DNA of 64,000 bases. Source: Bartonella senegalensis OS02. GTDB lineage: Bacteria > Pseudomonadota > Alphaproteobacteria > Rhizobiales > Rhizobiaceae. Below the pieces are notes generated by a model. It was not told where the DNA came from and ran no database searches. It worked only from the letters and a program-made list of their open reading frames with translations. The first letter of the stretch is position 1. Every line of letters starts with the position of its first letter. Below, piece after piece: positions 1 through 11,322 of the stretch. The DNA lies in NCBI RefSeq assembly GCF_000312545.1, contig NZ_HE997540.1, positions 720,222-784,221 of the forward strand. The letters are read 5' to 3'. Position numbers and translations under genes: made by a program.

Positions 1-425
1 TACTCTTACTTTAATAAAATACTTTGCAATGATAATTTTTCTACCTAAAAGTTATGATCACTCCGTCATCTTTAGCACACCGCATCCCAAAATAACGGAT
101 ATTCTAAAAACAAGAATATTGAAAGAATTTTGCACGAAATCCACCGCCTCACTCTTCCTTACTTTTAGAAGACAGAAGTTGATAATCATGCTGCCGTCTG
201 ATTGCCGATTTAGCGTCACTCGCATAGGCGCAGATTGGTATCAATCAACAATGTATTTTTACATATATATCCAAAACTTACCACTGATGGCTGTTTTATT
301 ATTTATGATTATAGATTTTTGGATTGCAGGAAGGCCGTTGATACCTTTAGGGCTCAAAGGAGAATCGACAAATCCAATCAGTACTGCTAACAAAAAAGCA
401 GGAGGGGTATTTTGGCGCAAGCAAA

Positions 426-1590
426 CATAGCAAAAAAAATCGCTTACTGGTTCTTTTACTAGGTAATGGCATGGTATCCTTTGGTGGATGAATTGATGAC
501 ATCGTGATTTTAACCGTATCCGTGTTCTACTGGAAAGCTGATCAATATGATAGCTTTGATTGGAGCGGCAACATTATTACCTGGGATACTTCTGTCTAAG
601 CCAATTGGAATGCTAGTAAGTAATCATTATATGACACATTGGTTGCGTGCATCGTTACTGTCACGTGTAGCTAGTACTGTTGTCTTATTGCTGGCAACTA
701 ATCTGCAAGGATTTATTGTACTGGCAGTCATTCGATCGATATTCCATAGTGTAGCCATTCCAGCAATTTCCGTTCTCAGTGCAAATTCTGTTCCTGAACA
801 TGGACGTATCCGTTACTATTCTGTGCTTAACATGATCAATAGTGCGGCAAAAATGAGAGAACCTGCTCTGGGTAGTACTCTCTCTGCATTTTTTTCAGAT
901 ACATATACTTTATTGTTTTCTGGATTTCTGACATTGCTAGGCTTTATGATGTTTTGTTGTATTTGCGCAAAACCTGTTTCTTCACCAATAATAAAAACAG
1001 CTAAAACCATGAAATTACAGCGTAGGCTTTATGGGACAACTTGGTATGCATATGTTGATGTGATGTTCGTTTATTTTGCTCTGATCTTTATGGTGAATAA
1101 TCAGTTACCGGTCATCCTCAATGCACTGCAAATGAATAAAAAGGCTCTTGGGATGCTGGTATCAGCTTCAGCGATTGGTAATTTTCTATATGGAGTTTGG
1201 AATGTGAAGCGATCAAAGCATAAACCCCTTACGGGCAAGATATCGGAGTTGTTAATGCCAGCAATGCTAACAATGGCTTGTTTTGTAGTGATCTCAGTGT
1301 GTTTTTTTACTCGGATTTGTTACGTATCAAAACTTTGTTGCTCTGTTTTTTCCTCATTGGAATGGTCAATGCTCATTTTTTCACATCTTCTCAGGTTTAC
1401 CTGATAACCAATTTCAATGAACAGATTGGGGTGGCTTCTGGATGGGTGTAGTCTGTACAAAATTTAACTATGTTGGTAGCTCCGTTTATTGGAGCTTTTG
1501 TTTTAGATCACACTTCATTTTAGCAGTTATTTCTCCTTTCTGGATTGATTAGATTATTCTGTTTATTTGGTATCAGGATATTGGTGAACA
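426..1590 (+). pseudogene. MFS transporter pseudogene (multiple lesions)
   Basis: This is a broken 12-helix major facilitator exporter, of the macrolide-efflux/EntS-like kind by overall look. The N-terminal part starts near 426 (LLVLLLGNGMVSFGG) and meets a TGA at 489. It continues as IDDIVILTVSVFYWKADQ and changes frame near 545. The longest intact piece (547-1404, 285 codons) carries several hydrophobic helices. Another frame change near 1310 leads into LLLCFFLIGMVNAHFFTSSQ and NEQIGVASGW, with a TAG inside VASGWV-SVQNLTMLVAPFIGAF and another TAG soon after. At least two frameshifts and three stops exclude a working transporter. The family call rests on helix pattern and motif spacing; the substrate is unknown. 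Confidence 0.7.
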
Positions 1591-2433
1591 GTTCTTTGTC
1601 AATGATTGGTTCTCAATGATTTGCTCATCAACTCAATAACTGTTTTTCCTAGGTTCAGGAGGCGTGGGGAAAACACTAAATAGGTATTGAGCAGCTTTTT
1701 TGACATTACAGGTTCAATCTTTGTTTTTACTTAACCACTCATATCTTTGTTCTTTCGGGTCTCTTCCTTCTCGATACAGTTCCACCGTTTCGTAAACTCA
1801 ATCCGGAGCAACGATTTCACTGTATTTGGCATTGCTATGACACGAATAATCAAACTTCAACCCTTGCCACAAATCCTCGATCAGCTTTATTTGCAACGAT
1901 AATTGCAGCATAAAACGAGCTATAGCATGAATTATCGAATAACTGTTTCTACGAAACATGTTTGCTAATGATATAAGCGTTTGCTGTTTCGGAGACGCTA
2001 ATAAAGCATACTCCAATCCAATTTTCTAATTTCAGGATTTCTAAGGAGCACCGTATTATCATAACAGCACCCCCCATTAATTTCGCAAGAGTTGAACTAA
2101 GAGACAACACTATACTGACCGGTCTGTGATACTCATACGTGCATCAATCCAGCCGCATAAAGCTTTTTAACTGTTAATTTTGCCTACGCTTCATGCGATT
2201 TTAATCCTTTTTACATAAATGTTGATAACGGTCTTTTTGCGTTTAAAGTAGTTTTTGCGACATGAACACACACTGTTCTAGACAGTTATTTTTTGCATCT
2301 GACCGTGTGCTCTTCAGAGAATACTGTCACTCATTTATCATATTGATTTTATGGTATTTGATTTTTATGCTTTCTAATGATTTAAGGGAGAAAATTTTTT
2401 GTCTGCAAAAATCAGTCATTTTCTGTCTATCCT

Positions 2434-2453
2434 CGTTTCGACAAGTCGAAACG
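2434..2453. repeat. Perfect 9-bp inverted repeat with 2-nt spacer
   Basis: CGTTTCGAC and GTCGAAACG flank AA. The site is unusually GC-rich for this decayed stretch. It could be an operator or hairpin left from a lost gene. No T-tract follows, so it is not a typical terminator. Confidence 0.4.
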
Positions 2454-3223
2454 GAGATGGTGTTAAGCGGCGCATTCGCGTCGCTCACGTAGAAAACAAA
2501 GCTATGGTATCATGATAGTGCGCTTTCGTTAAGTGAGAGATGCGAACGCGTTGCTATAAAAAGTTATAATTTTCCACAAAGCAGGTTTATCCATCAGGTC
2601 ACATAAGCAGCCTGTGGGTAAACTTTATCTATAAGCGTAAAATGGCAAGCTGGTCATATATAAATTATCTTCCCTATGATTTTATCAGCCTTAAAAATTA
2701 CGTGAACAAAATCTAAAAAGAACTGGCTTCGCTAGAATTTAAAAAAAAGAGAGTTCCAGTGCAAAAGTGCTATTTTGGTTTATGGATGGAGCGGTGGTAG
2801 TTTGAACAATAAAATCTCTGCTAACTTAATTGCTGGTAAAACTAAACTAATTATTAGAATGTGTTGCATTATTGTATAGTAAAATTAGAAGGATGATATG
2901 ATAGATAAAACTTTTAATTTATTGTGCTGAAAAAACGCTGAAAAATGAATTTTCTAAGGTAGCAAAAAATCCCCAGTGAGGCAATTTTTACGCGATTACA
3001 TAGCTGAGTTCATCCAGCAACATAACGAAAAAAGTGTCCATGACTTTTGATGTAGGAAATAAGTTTATAATAGCCATATCTGCAATGTATGAAGATATAA
3101 TCTCTTTTAGAGGAAGTAAAAAGAGACACTGCTGAACGGAAAGAGCGAAGAAATATCCCAAAAAACATGATCGATGTTTAATAATGGAATAAAATGTATT
3201 GATTTTAATTTGGACTAAAATAG

Positions 3224-3394
3224 CCTCATGAAATTCGTGAATATATAGCTAGAGATAATCCCAAAACGGTTATTGAATCCAATCAATTATTAGATGAAAA
3301 ATCGCTAGGACTTATTGATTTTCTTGATTTAGGTCGGATTGATCGGACTTCGGATACGTGTGAATTGATAGTGCATAAAAACTATATTATATGA
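3224..3394 (+). pseudogene. Coding remnant of unknown family
   Basis: An uninterrupted 56-codon stretch without a start codon sits between a TAG just upstream and a TGA at 3392. Its translation is rich in charged residues and has protein-like composition (for example HEIREYIARDNPKTVIES and LGLIDFLDLGRIDRTSD). The DNA on both sides has stops in all frames at normal spacing. I read it as the surviving piece of a larger gene. I do not recognise the family. Confidence 0.35.
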
Positions 3395-4283
3395 TATCGT
3401 TGGTATTTTTTACGCAAAATATGAGTTGCTTAGAAACTAACGCGCGCTGATTGTGCTCCCTTCGCATAAGTGCTTGTTGAACTTATCTGTTTTCTGTTAG
3501 TATTTTTCCGCTATTCGGATGCATTTCTGATTATTTTTAAGGTTTTAGCCGCTTTATTGAGAATTCACTTAGCTGCAAAATTTGCTGTATTGCATAATTC
3601 AGCACGATCTATTCTGTTCTCTATAGGTTAAAACCGTCATATTTAACCCGTGGACGTATTTCCCATTCTATGAAACAAACTCTCTTGTTAATTAGAGGAT
3701 TTATGCCACCTAAAGGATGCACATATAACTGTTTCCATTTTCTTTTTGCAAATCTTCAATGAGAGATAAACCTATATTTTCAAAAATAACTATTTAGGTA
3801 TCATAATGTTATGGAGCAATTTTTTTTGCAAACGCGATGCCTTATGTCATGAGTCATGAGCCTTTTCATTTTACACTGTATAAACAGCAGAATAAATTAT
3901 TTTTTTATTCTATTCACTCACTGATGAGAGAACTGCAAATGCAAAGCCTTTGAAAATTTTACTCCTTATATTTCCTATCTAAATATTACCTGTCTAAGCT
4001 CAATAATGGATTGAAACCAATTCTTGGTTAAACAGTATCAGAGAATCTCTTTATCTTTTTGCACGATGACTCAAGTCTTATAAAATTTCTCCAACAATTA
4101 TTTGCTTAGAACCTGAAATAGCGTGAAAGATACGATTCAATATTTTTTTCATAAATTAAAAGCAAAAATCTTCCGTATAGATACAGCTTTTCAGTTTTGT
4201 TCCTTCATAAAAATTGTATACAGTAAGGATGATGCAAATAATCAATAAGATGGAATCTTTCCATACAGCTCAAATGAGATCAC

Positions 4284-7200
4284 ATGACCTATAAGCCGCG
4301 TGTTTTTTCTATTTCTTCGGGAACTGCTTTTCTACCGCATTTTGTTGATGCATTACTCTCTGGTACGCTTATTGATGACTTTGCCCCAAATGGGGATATC
4401 CAAGCCGCTCTTGCAGATACCCTCATTTATGTACCAACGCGCCGTGCTGCTCGGGCTTTGCGTACGACCTTTGTTGAAAGAAGTGACACAAAATCAACCT
4501 TTTTGCCAACCATTCGTGCCCTAGGAGATGTGGATGAGGATAGTTCCCTTTTTGTTGAAAACTATACCAACACTCTCAATCCTCCCATTGGAGAAAGTGA
4601 ACGCCTCCTGCTTTTAGCGCGTCTCATTCACCCTTGGCGCAAAAATTTACCTGATCATTTGCGCGCCATGTTTGGTACAGAAGACGTGCTTATTCCTGCT
4701 CATACTGCTGATGCAATTTGGCTTGCCCGGGATTTAGCACAGTTGATGGATGAAATGGAAACAGAAGCAGCAGATTGGTCAAAACTTAAAGAAATTTCCC
4801 CCGATATGGTCGCCGAATGGTGGCAAATAACACTTGATTTCCTCACCATTGTTACACAAAGCTGGCCGAAAATCTTAAAAGAAAGAGGGCGGAGTAATCC
4901 AGCGGAATGGCGTAATCAAATACTTAAAATGCACGCCGAGACTTTATGGCAAACACAGTCTAACAAACCTATACTTGCAGCTGGTGTATCAGGTTCTATT
5001 CCCGCAGTCTCTCATCTTTTAAAGGTCATTGCTTCTCTACCAAAAGGAGCTGTTGTTCTTCCTGGACTTGATCTTCATATGGATGAAGAACAATGGGAGG
5101 CATTGGGTACAATCAACGAAGAAAAAACAACTTGTAATGTTTTCGATCGTGCAGAAAATGCTTTTAGCCATCCTCAATATCACTTAAAAAAACTTCTCTC
5201 TCTTATAGGATGTCACCGCATTGATGTGCGTGAAATTGGTCAACAAAGCGCAATAAAGAAAAGGCGTGCGGCTCTTTTATCAGAAGCACTGCGACCAGCC
5301 TCTACAACAGAGCGCTGGGTACAAATTGCCCGCGATGATTATGAAAACATTTGTGAAAATTGGTCATTCATTGAAGCTATAAATGAGCGCGAAGAAGCGC
5401 TCGCCATTGCTGTTGCTTTACGCAATGCTATTGAAGAACCTCAAAAAACCGCAGCTCTTATTACAAATGACCGTAATTTAGCTCGTCGTGTCGCAGCTGA
5501 ATTACAGCGCTTTGGAATTGAAGCAAATGATTCAGGTGGAATACCACTTGCACAAACGTTGCCTGTAACCTTGTTCCGGCTTCTTTTAGAAAATATATTT
5601 CAGCCTGGTGATCCTATTGCTTTTCTTTCGCTTCTTAAACATCCACTTACAACTCTAAGACAAAGCCGTCATCGCTTACGCGAAATGGCAGAAAATTTTG
5701 AACTCTTTGTTCTTCGAGGAAATACGGGCTGTATTAATCTTTGTGAATGTGACAAATTTCTTGAAACATGGATAGAAATATACTCCCATAAAACTTCTGA
5801 AGGTGACATTCTTGACCAACAAAAGTGTGAAGAAGCACGTCTGCTTTGTCATCTCTTGGTCAAAGCTATCGAACCTTTAGCCTGCCTTATAAAACAAGAG
5901 AGAGCGTGTACTATCAATGAAACCATATTAGCAACGATTGAAGTATTTGAAAACTTTGGGCGTGATGAAAACAATGCTCTTGCCCATCTTTATCAACATG
6001 AAGAAGGTCAAGCTCTCTTAACTTTTTTGCGTGAATTGGTAAGTGATCAATCGGAATTAAAATTTCCACTTTGTGAATGGCCCGCTATATTTTCAGCCCT
6101 TATAGCAATGCGCTCCGTAACACCTTCTCCCGGAGGACATCCGCGCTTGTTCATTTGGGGAACCTTAGAATCACGTTTGCAAACCGTTGATACCGTGGTT
6201 ATCGGTGGTCTTAATGAAGGATCATGGCCTATTACAACTCGTAATGATGCTTTTTTATCGCGAACGATGAAAATGATGTTAACCCTTGAACCACCAGAAA
6301 AGCGTATTGGTCTTTCTGCCCATGACTTTCAATGGGCTATGGGAATGAATAAAGTGGTGATGAGTCGAGCCCTACGGGTGAACCATACGCCTTCACTTCC
6401 TTCACGCTGGTTACAGCGTTTAGAAACGGTTATAGGAAAACAGGTCTGGAAAAAAATCCGTGCACGAGGCGAAATATTTCTTCATTGGGCAAAAATGCTT
6501 GATCAGACAAATATCATTGCCGGTGCGAAACGTCCTTGTCCTGTACCACCCCTTGATGTGCGTCCTCGCCATTTTTCTGTCACTGAAATCGCAACGTTGC
6601 GCTATGATCCTTACGCTATTTATGCAAAAAAAATCTTGCGGCTTAAACCGCTTAAACCTCTCACCCATGCCCCTGGTGCTTCTGAACGTGGAACGCTTTA
6701 TCACGCTATTCTCGCCGCTTTTTGTCAACAAGTAAAAAATCTAAATGGTGCCAATGTCCTTGATGTGCTCCTTAATATTGGACGTCAAGAATTTGATAAA
6801 TTCAATTTGCCTGCAGATATTGAAGCAATCTGGTGGAATAATTTTGAAAATCTTGCTCCATTTTTTATCGAATGGGAGCAAAGTTTAGGACCTCGAGAAC
6901 GGTATGCTGAAGTGGTATCGCAAAAAATACCCATAGGGACTACAGGTGTAACCCTTTCAGGACGTGCTGACCGGATTGATGTATTGCCGGGAAAAATGGT
7001 TGAAATACTCGATTTTAAAACCAGCACTCCCCCTTCATCAAAACAAGTGCGCGATTTATTATTTCCACAATTGGCATTGGAAGCAGCTTTGCTTATGCAA
7101 GGCGCTTTTACAGATTTTCAAGATCTTACCCCTGTAAATTTATCTTACATCGCCCTCAATGTAAAAGGGGAAATCACGTCCCAGTTAATTTTTTCAAATA

Positions 7201-7406
7201 AAGACACAAAAAATCACCAAAACGCCATTGATCTTTGTGAAAAAGCATGGAAACATCTTATCGCATTAATGGATTATTATCAAAATCCACAACAAGGTTA
7301 TCTTTCAAACGCAGTTCCTTTAAAAAAAGAATATGAAGGTGACTATGACCATTTGGCGCGCTTATGGGAATGGTCCAACGGTTTTCATAAAGCAGATCAA
7401 TCATGA
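4284..7406 (+). CDS. addB: Double-strand break repair protein AddB (alphaproteobacterial type)
   Basis: AddB is the second subunit of the AddAB helicase-nuclease, which processes double-strand DNA ends and prepares them for RecA-dependent recombination in the cytoplasm. The 1040-residue length is usual for alphaproteobacterial AddB. The N-terminal half is an inactive helicase-like region. The C-terminal quarter is a RecB-family nuclease: a His motif in RGTLYHAIL near residue 802, GRADRID near 892 and EILDFKTSTPP near 908, where Asp and Lys form the PD-(D/E)xK core. The ATG at 4284 follows a weak GAG ribosome site. The stop overlaps the addA start (ATGA), so the two are translationally coupled. 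The long gap upstream implies its own promoter. Confidence 0.93.
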   Translation: MTYKPRVFSISSGTAFLPHFVDALLSGTLIDDFAPNGDIQAALADTLIYVPTRRAARALRTTFVERSDTKSTFLPTIRALGDVDEDSSLFVENYTNTLNPPIGESERLLLLARLIHPWRKNLPDHLRAMFGTEDVLIPAHTADAIWLARDLAQLMDEMETEAADWSKLKEISPDMVAEWWQITLDFLTIVTQSWPKILKERGRSNPAEWRNQILKMHAETLWQTQSNKPILAAGVSGSIPAVSHLLKVIASLPKGAVVLPGLDLHMDEEQWEALGTINEEKTTCNVFDRAENAFSHPQYHLKKLLSLIGCHRIDVREIGQQSAIKKRRAALLSEALRPASTTERWVQIARDDYENICENWSFIEAINEREEALAIAVALRNAIEEPQKTAALITNDRNLARRVAAELQRFGIEANDSGGIPLAQTLPVTLFRLLLENIFQPGDPIAFLSLLKHPLTTLRQSRHRLREMAENFELFVLRGNTGCINLCECDKFLETWIEIYSHKTSEGDILDQQKCEEARLLCHLLVKAIEPLACLIKQERACTINETILATIEVFENFGRDENNALAHLYQHEEGQALLTFLRELVSDQSELKFPLCEWPAIFSALIAMRSVTPSPGGHPRLFIWGTLESRLQTVDTVVIGGLNEGSWPITTRNDAFLSRTMKMMLTLEPPEKRIGLSAHDFQWAMGMNKVVMSRALRVNHTPSLPSRWLQRLETVIGKQVWKKIRARGEIFLHWAKMLDQTNIIAGAKRPCPVPPLDVRPRHFSVTEIATLRYDPYAIYAKKILRLKPLKPLTHAPGASERGTLYHAILAAFCQQVKNLNGANVLDVLLNIGRQEFDKFNLPADIEAIWWNNFENLAPFFIEWEQSLGPRERYAEVVSQKIPIGTTGVTLSGRADRIDVLPGKMVEILDFKTSTPPSSKQVRDLLFPQLALEAALLMQGAFTDFQDLTPVNLSYIALNVKGEITSQLIFSNKDTKNHQNAIDLCEKAWKHLIALMDYYQNPQQGYLSNAVPLKKEYEGDYDHLARLWEWSNGFHKADQS

Positions 7407-10400
7407 CTCTTTTTTCTATTCCTGAAGCAGCCCTTGATGCACAAGCAACGGCAACACATCCAAAAACAAATGTATGGGTTTCTGCCAATGCTGGGTCTGG
7501 AAAAACCCATGTTTTAAGTGAGCGCGTTATTCGTTTGCTTTTAAACGGTACCCCTCCAGCACGTATTTTATGCCTTACTTATACGAACGCTGCCGCTGCC
7601 GTTATGCAATCGCGAATTTTTCGCACACTTTCCAGCTGGAATGAACTGGACGACATACAGCTGCAACAAACTTTATCGCAACTTGAAAAGAAACCCATTA
7701 CTGCGCAAAAACTCATCTATGCGCGTCAACTCTTTGCTCGTGCCTTAGAAACACCGGGGGGCTTAAAAATTCAAACGATTCATGCATTTTGCGAATCCCT
7801 TTTGCATCACTTTATGCTAGAAGCCAATATTGCTGGACATTTCGAACTGCTTGATGATATCAGTCGAAAAAAACTCTTCCAAGAAGCGCGCCGCCAGCTT
7901 TTGAAACATAAAGATGCACAGTTTGCTTTAAAACAGCTGCTTAAAGTTATCAGTGAGCACACTTTTAATCAATTACTTTATGAAGCAACGGAAAAACAAC
8001 ATAAACTTTCTGATTTTTTGACCTCTATTCTTTCTGAAAATGGGGAAAAGCGATTGCGTGCGCTTTTTCATTTAGAACCCGATGAAACAAACCAAAGATT
8101 GTTAGAAAAAATTCAACAGAATGCTCGTCTGCCTCTTTATGCTCTTACTCATTGTAAAACCTATGGCAATAAGAGCCTTAAGGAAATGATCGCGAAATTT
8201 TCTCAATTAGAAGAGGCTCGTGACGAAGAAAACATTATTAATACTCTTTCCGATATTTATTTTACAAAAAAAGGGGAACCGCGTAATTTTTCATGTTTGT
8301 CTTGTAAAAAATCAGATGAAATTTGGCCCTTTATTCAACAACTGATTGAAGACAAACAAAGCAAGCTTTCTATTCTTTTAGAAAAATATCAATGCGCAAA
8401 AATCGCCACGCTTAATAAGGCTGCGTTTCAGCTTTGTGCCATATATCTTAAAATCACTGCCAATCTCAAAAAAGCCAACGGATTTTTAGATTTTGATGAC
8501 CTCATCGAACGTACACTCCATTTGTTACAGCGTAAAGGTGCAAGCCAATGGGTACACTATAAACTTGATAGTGGTCTTGATCATATTTTGCTTGATGAAG
8601 CACAAGATACAAACCCTGAGCAATGGCAAATTATTCAGCTTTTGGCGCAAGAATTTTTTACAGGTCACAGTCAACGCACCAATATACGCACTCTTTTTGC
8701 TGTTGGAGATGAAAAACAATCCATCTATTCTTTTCAAGGTGCTGCCCCAGAAAATTTTGCCGAAAACGGACGCGTGATTCAAAAAAAAGTGCAGCAGGTG
8801 AATCAGAAATTTGAAAAAATACAACTCAATTATTCTTTTCGCTCTACAGTTGAGGTCCTTAAAAGTGTGGATCTTGTTTTTGAAACACCAGAAAATTATA
8901 AAGGACTTTCAGCAGACAATATAAAAACCGTGCATGAAGCGATCCGTGTCCACAGCCCAGGAGAGGTTATTGTATGGGATGCTCTCTCCAGAGAAAAAAG
9001 TGAGTTTCCTGATGATTGGCATTCAAGCGTTGATCATTTAGATACACCGGAAATACGTTTGGCAGAGAAAATTGCTGAAACTATTGCCGACTGGTTACAC
9101 AATGGAAAAATGCTTCCAGCAAAAGGACGCCTCATGCATGCTGGTGATATTATGGTCTTGGTACGCAAACGGGATCACTTTGTTTCTGCGCTTTCCCGCG
9201 CCCTTAAATACCGCAATATTCCCGTCGCAGGTGCCGATCGTTTACAACTTACCAAACATATGAGTGTGCGTGATTTAATGGCGCTAGCACGGTTCGTCTT
9301 GCAACCACAAGATGATCTTTCTCTTGCTTGTGTTTTAAAAAGTCCACTTTTTTCGCTTAACGAAGAGGAACTTTATCAACTTGCTGCCCACCGTACAGAC
9401 TCTCTTTGGCAAAGTCTTTGTATGCATGCCTCATCACACGAATCTTTTAAAAATGCTTTCGAAAATTTGAATCATTATCGCACTCTCGTGGATAAAATAC
9501 CGGTTTTTGAATTCTATAGCTATATTTTAAACAATGATAAGGGACGACAAAAAATCCTCTCTCGCTTAGGATCTGAAGCAAATGATGTGCTTGATGCTTT
9601 TATAGATTACACACTTACTATTCAAAAAACCGGTTTACCAGGATTACAGGCTTTTTTGGAAACACTCACTGCAAATGATCCAGAAATTAAACGAGAATTT
9701 GATCAAAATCATGAAGAAGTTCGTATTATGACTGTGCATGCCGCAAAAGGACTAGAAGCTGCTGTTGTGTTTCTGGTGGATCCGGGGAGTGCAATTTGGC
9801 ACCCTCAACACGCACCCCACTTGCTTAAAGCTCCTTCAAATTATGGGCAATGGAGCGACCAACAGGCGTTTATTTGGCGTCCCAATAAAAAATTTGATAC
9901 AAAACTCTCTCAACAAGCGCTGTCATACCTAAAAGAACGCGCAGCAGAAGAATATAGGCGTCTTCTCTATGTAGGAATGACACGTGCTGAAGATCAATTG
10001 ATCGTTTGCGGATATAGCGGTGAGAAAATCTACCCTCATACATGGCTAGAATTGGTAAAGAACGCTCTCAAACCGCATGCCGTTGCTATAAAAGGTCCAG
10101 CAGAAGATATTGCGGCTTGGCGTTATTGCATTACAACTTCTCCTTCTACCCCTATAAAACAAGAAGTACCTTGTGCTGAGTGCCAAACACCCGCATCTTT
10201 GCCCGCTTTTTTCTCCCATAAAGTTCCAGTAGAACCAGCTCTACCAAAACCGTTGAGGCCCTCTGTTGCTAGCCTTTCTATTGAAGCTGATCCTGAGATT
10301 TCTTCTAACCCCAAATATTTGAGCCTCTCCCCTCTTTTAGGAGAAACAAACACCAACAAAGCCTTTTCCATTGAGTATGGTAATATTATTCACCATTTGC

Positions 10401-10876
10401 TGCAATATTTGCCCAATTGCCCCCCTCAGAAACAGCGCCATTACGCCCAGCATTATCTCAATACCAGAGCTTCTCATTGGCAGGAAACAGAGAGAGAGAA
10501 AGCTCTTTGTCATGTTTGGCAAATTTTAGATCATTCCTATCTTAAACCCCTCTTCTCTGAACATTCGCGTGCTGAAGTCTCCTTAATGGGTATTGTAAAA
10601 ATTCATGGCAAAGAACAAGCAATTTCCGGACAAATTGACCGTCTCTACATCAAAGACAACAGTATCATCTTTGCTGATTTTAAAACGGGAGCACCACCAG
10701 AAAATGAGGCCGCTATTGCTCCACACTATTTGCTGCAAATGGCTCTTTACCGAAAATTGCTACAAACAATTCATCCCGATAAAGATGTTCAAGCTCTTCT
10801 TGTTTACAGTAAGCAAGTGAAAATTTTTAAAATTCCTCCGGAAAAACTCGATGTGCTTCTTGATGAAATTGCTTGA
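7403..10876 (+). CDS. addA: Double-strand break repair helicase-nuclease AddA
   Basis: AddA is the UvrD/Rep-type (superfamily 1A) 3'-5' helicase and nuclease subunit of AddAB. All helicase motifs are visible in 1157 residues: Walker A ANAGSGKTHVLSE near residue 28, Walker B LLDEAQDTNPEQW near 397, VGDEKQSIYSFQGA near 434, MTVHAAKGLEAAVVFL near 775 and LLYVGMTRAEDQL near 853. The RecB-like nuclease core FADFKTGAPPE lies near 1089. The start overlaps the addB stop by four bases. AddA and AddB each keep an intact nuclease motif, so the dual-nuclease enzyme should be active. trxA follows 95 bases downstream and may be read with it. Confidence 0.95.
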   Translation: MTLFSIPEAALDAQATATHPKTNVWVSANAGSGKTHVLSERVIRLLLNGTPPARILCLTYTNAAAAVMQSRIFRTLSSWNELDDIQLQQTLSQLEKKPITAQKLIYARQLFARALETPGGLKIQTIHAFCESLLHHFMLEANIAGHFELLDDISRKKLFQEARRQLLKHKDAQFALKQLLKVISEHTFNQLLYEATEKQHKLSDFLTSILSENGEKRLRALFHLEPDETNQRLLEKIQQNARLPLYALTHCKTYGNKSLKEMIAKFSQLEEARDEENIINTLSDIYFTKKGEPRNFSCLSCKKSDEIWPFIQQLIEDKQSKLSILLEKYQCAKIATLNKAAFQLCAIYLKITANLKKANGFLDFDDLIERTLHLLQRKGASQWVHYKLDSGLDHILLDEAQDTNPEQWQIIQLLAQEFFTGHSQRTNIRTLFAVGDEKQSIYSFQGAAPENFAENGRVIQKKVQQVNQKFEKIQLNYSFRSTVEVLKSVDLVFETPENYKGLSADNIKTVHEAIRVHSPGEVIVWDALSREKSEFPDDWHSSVDHLDTPEIRLAEKIAETIADWLHNGKMLPAKGRLMHAGDIMVLVRKRDHFVSALSRALKYRNIPVAGADRLQLTKHMSVRDLMALARFVLQPQDDLSLACVLKSPLFSLNEEELYQLAAHRTDSLWQSLCMHASSHESFKNAFENLNHYRTLVDKIPVFEFYSYILNNDKGRQKILSRLGSEANDVLDAFIDYTLTIQKTGLPGLQAFLETLTANDPEIKREFDQNHEEVRIMTVHAAKGLEAAVVFLVDPGSAIWHPQHAPHLLKAPSNYGQWSDQQAFIWRPNKKFDTKLSQQALSYLKERAAEEYRRLLYVGMTRAEDQLIVCGYSGEKIYPHTWLELVKNALKPHAVAIKGPAEDIAAWRYCITTSPSTPIKQEVPCAECQTPASLPAFFSHKVPVEPALPKPLRPSVASLSIEADPEISSNPKYLSLSPLLGETNTNKAFSIEYGNIIHHLLQYLPNCPPQKQRHYAQHYLNTRASHWQETEREKALCHVWQILDHSYLKPLFSEHSRAEVSLMGIVKIHGKEQAISGQIDRLYIKDNSIIFADFKTGAPPENEAAIAPHYLLQMALYRKLLQTIHPDKDVQALLVYSKQVKIFKIPPEKLDVLLDEIA

Positions 10877-10971
10877 TAAGCCGAGAAAAGCTTTTTCTAT
10901 TTATCTTTGCAATAACTTGATATGAAGCGTTATCGTACCAATCTATAAAGATGAATATAAAGGATAAATCA

Positions 10972-11295
10972 ATGACCTGTATAAAAGTTGATAAGAGCAA
11001 TTTCGAAAGTGAAGTTTTGACCTCTTTTACCCCTGTTGTGGTTGATTTTTGGGCAGAGTGGTGTGGTCCTTGCAAAATGATTGCTCCAATTTTAGATGAA
11101 ATCTCGATGGAAATGCAAAATCAAGTCAAAATTGCCAAAGTGAATATCGATGAAAATCCGGAACTGGCTACCCAATATGGCGTGCGTTCGATTCCTACCT
11201 TATTGATGTTTAAAGGTGGAAATATTGCATCAAATATGGTTGGAGCTGCTTCTAAAGGGCGTGTTTCTGAATGGATTAAAGAGGGGATTGGTTAA
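10972..11295 (+). CDS. trxA: Thioredoxin
   Basis: This is a cytoplasmic protein-disulfide reductase that passes electrons from thioredoxin reductase to targets such as ribonucleotide reductase. The protein has the active site [10 protein letters not shown] and the cis-proline segment [12 protein letters not shown] start at 10972: an AAAGGA ribosome site lies just upstream, and the resulting 107 residues match the usual thioredoxin length. An in-frame ATG at 10951 would add seven residues with poorer signals. The gene after addA is often trxA in related genomes. A hairpin terminator follows. Confidence 0.95.
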   Translation: MTCIKVDKSNFESEVLTSFTPVVVDFWAEWCGPCKMIAPILDEISMEMQNQVKIAKVNIDENPELATQYGVRSIPTLLMFKGGNIASNMVGAASKGRVSEWIKEGIG

Positions 11296-11322
11296 GCCTT
11301 CTCATAGTAATTTTTCTAAAAA

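Larger units (their letters stand above)
1591..4283. other. 2.7 kb without an intact gene; decayed coding remnants
   Basis: No convincing intact gene is present. Near 1637-1700 the plus strand has a short stretch with a glycine-rich GSGGVG motif interrupted by a stop, perhaps a nucleotide-binding remnant. Short open stretches around 2400-2500 and 2990-3120 lack starts and are broken by stops. A clearer 56-codon remnant lies at 3224-3394 and is listed separately. A perfect 9-bp inverted repeat sits at 2434-2453. The rest is AT-rich with no recognisable RNA gene. The gene density fits a degrading accessory segment. Confidence 0.6.

Noticed and set aside
29..430. 133-codon plus-strand frame at the left edge.
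   Set aside because: Its translation is compositionally irregular, has no recognisable motif or good ribosome site, and lies in decaying DNA.
1798..2016. 72-codon minus-strand frame.
   Set aside because: No ribosome site or family features; likely chance in AT-rich decayed DNA.
2262..2492. 76-codon plus-strand frame.
   Set aside because: It covers the palindrome at 2434 and shows no protein family features.
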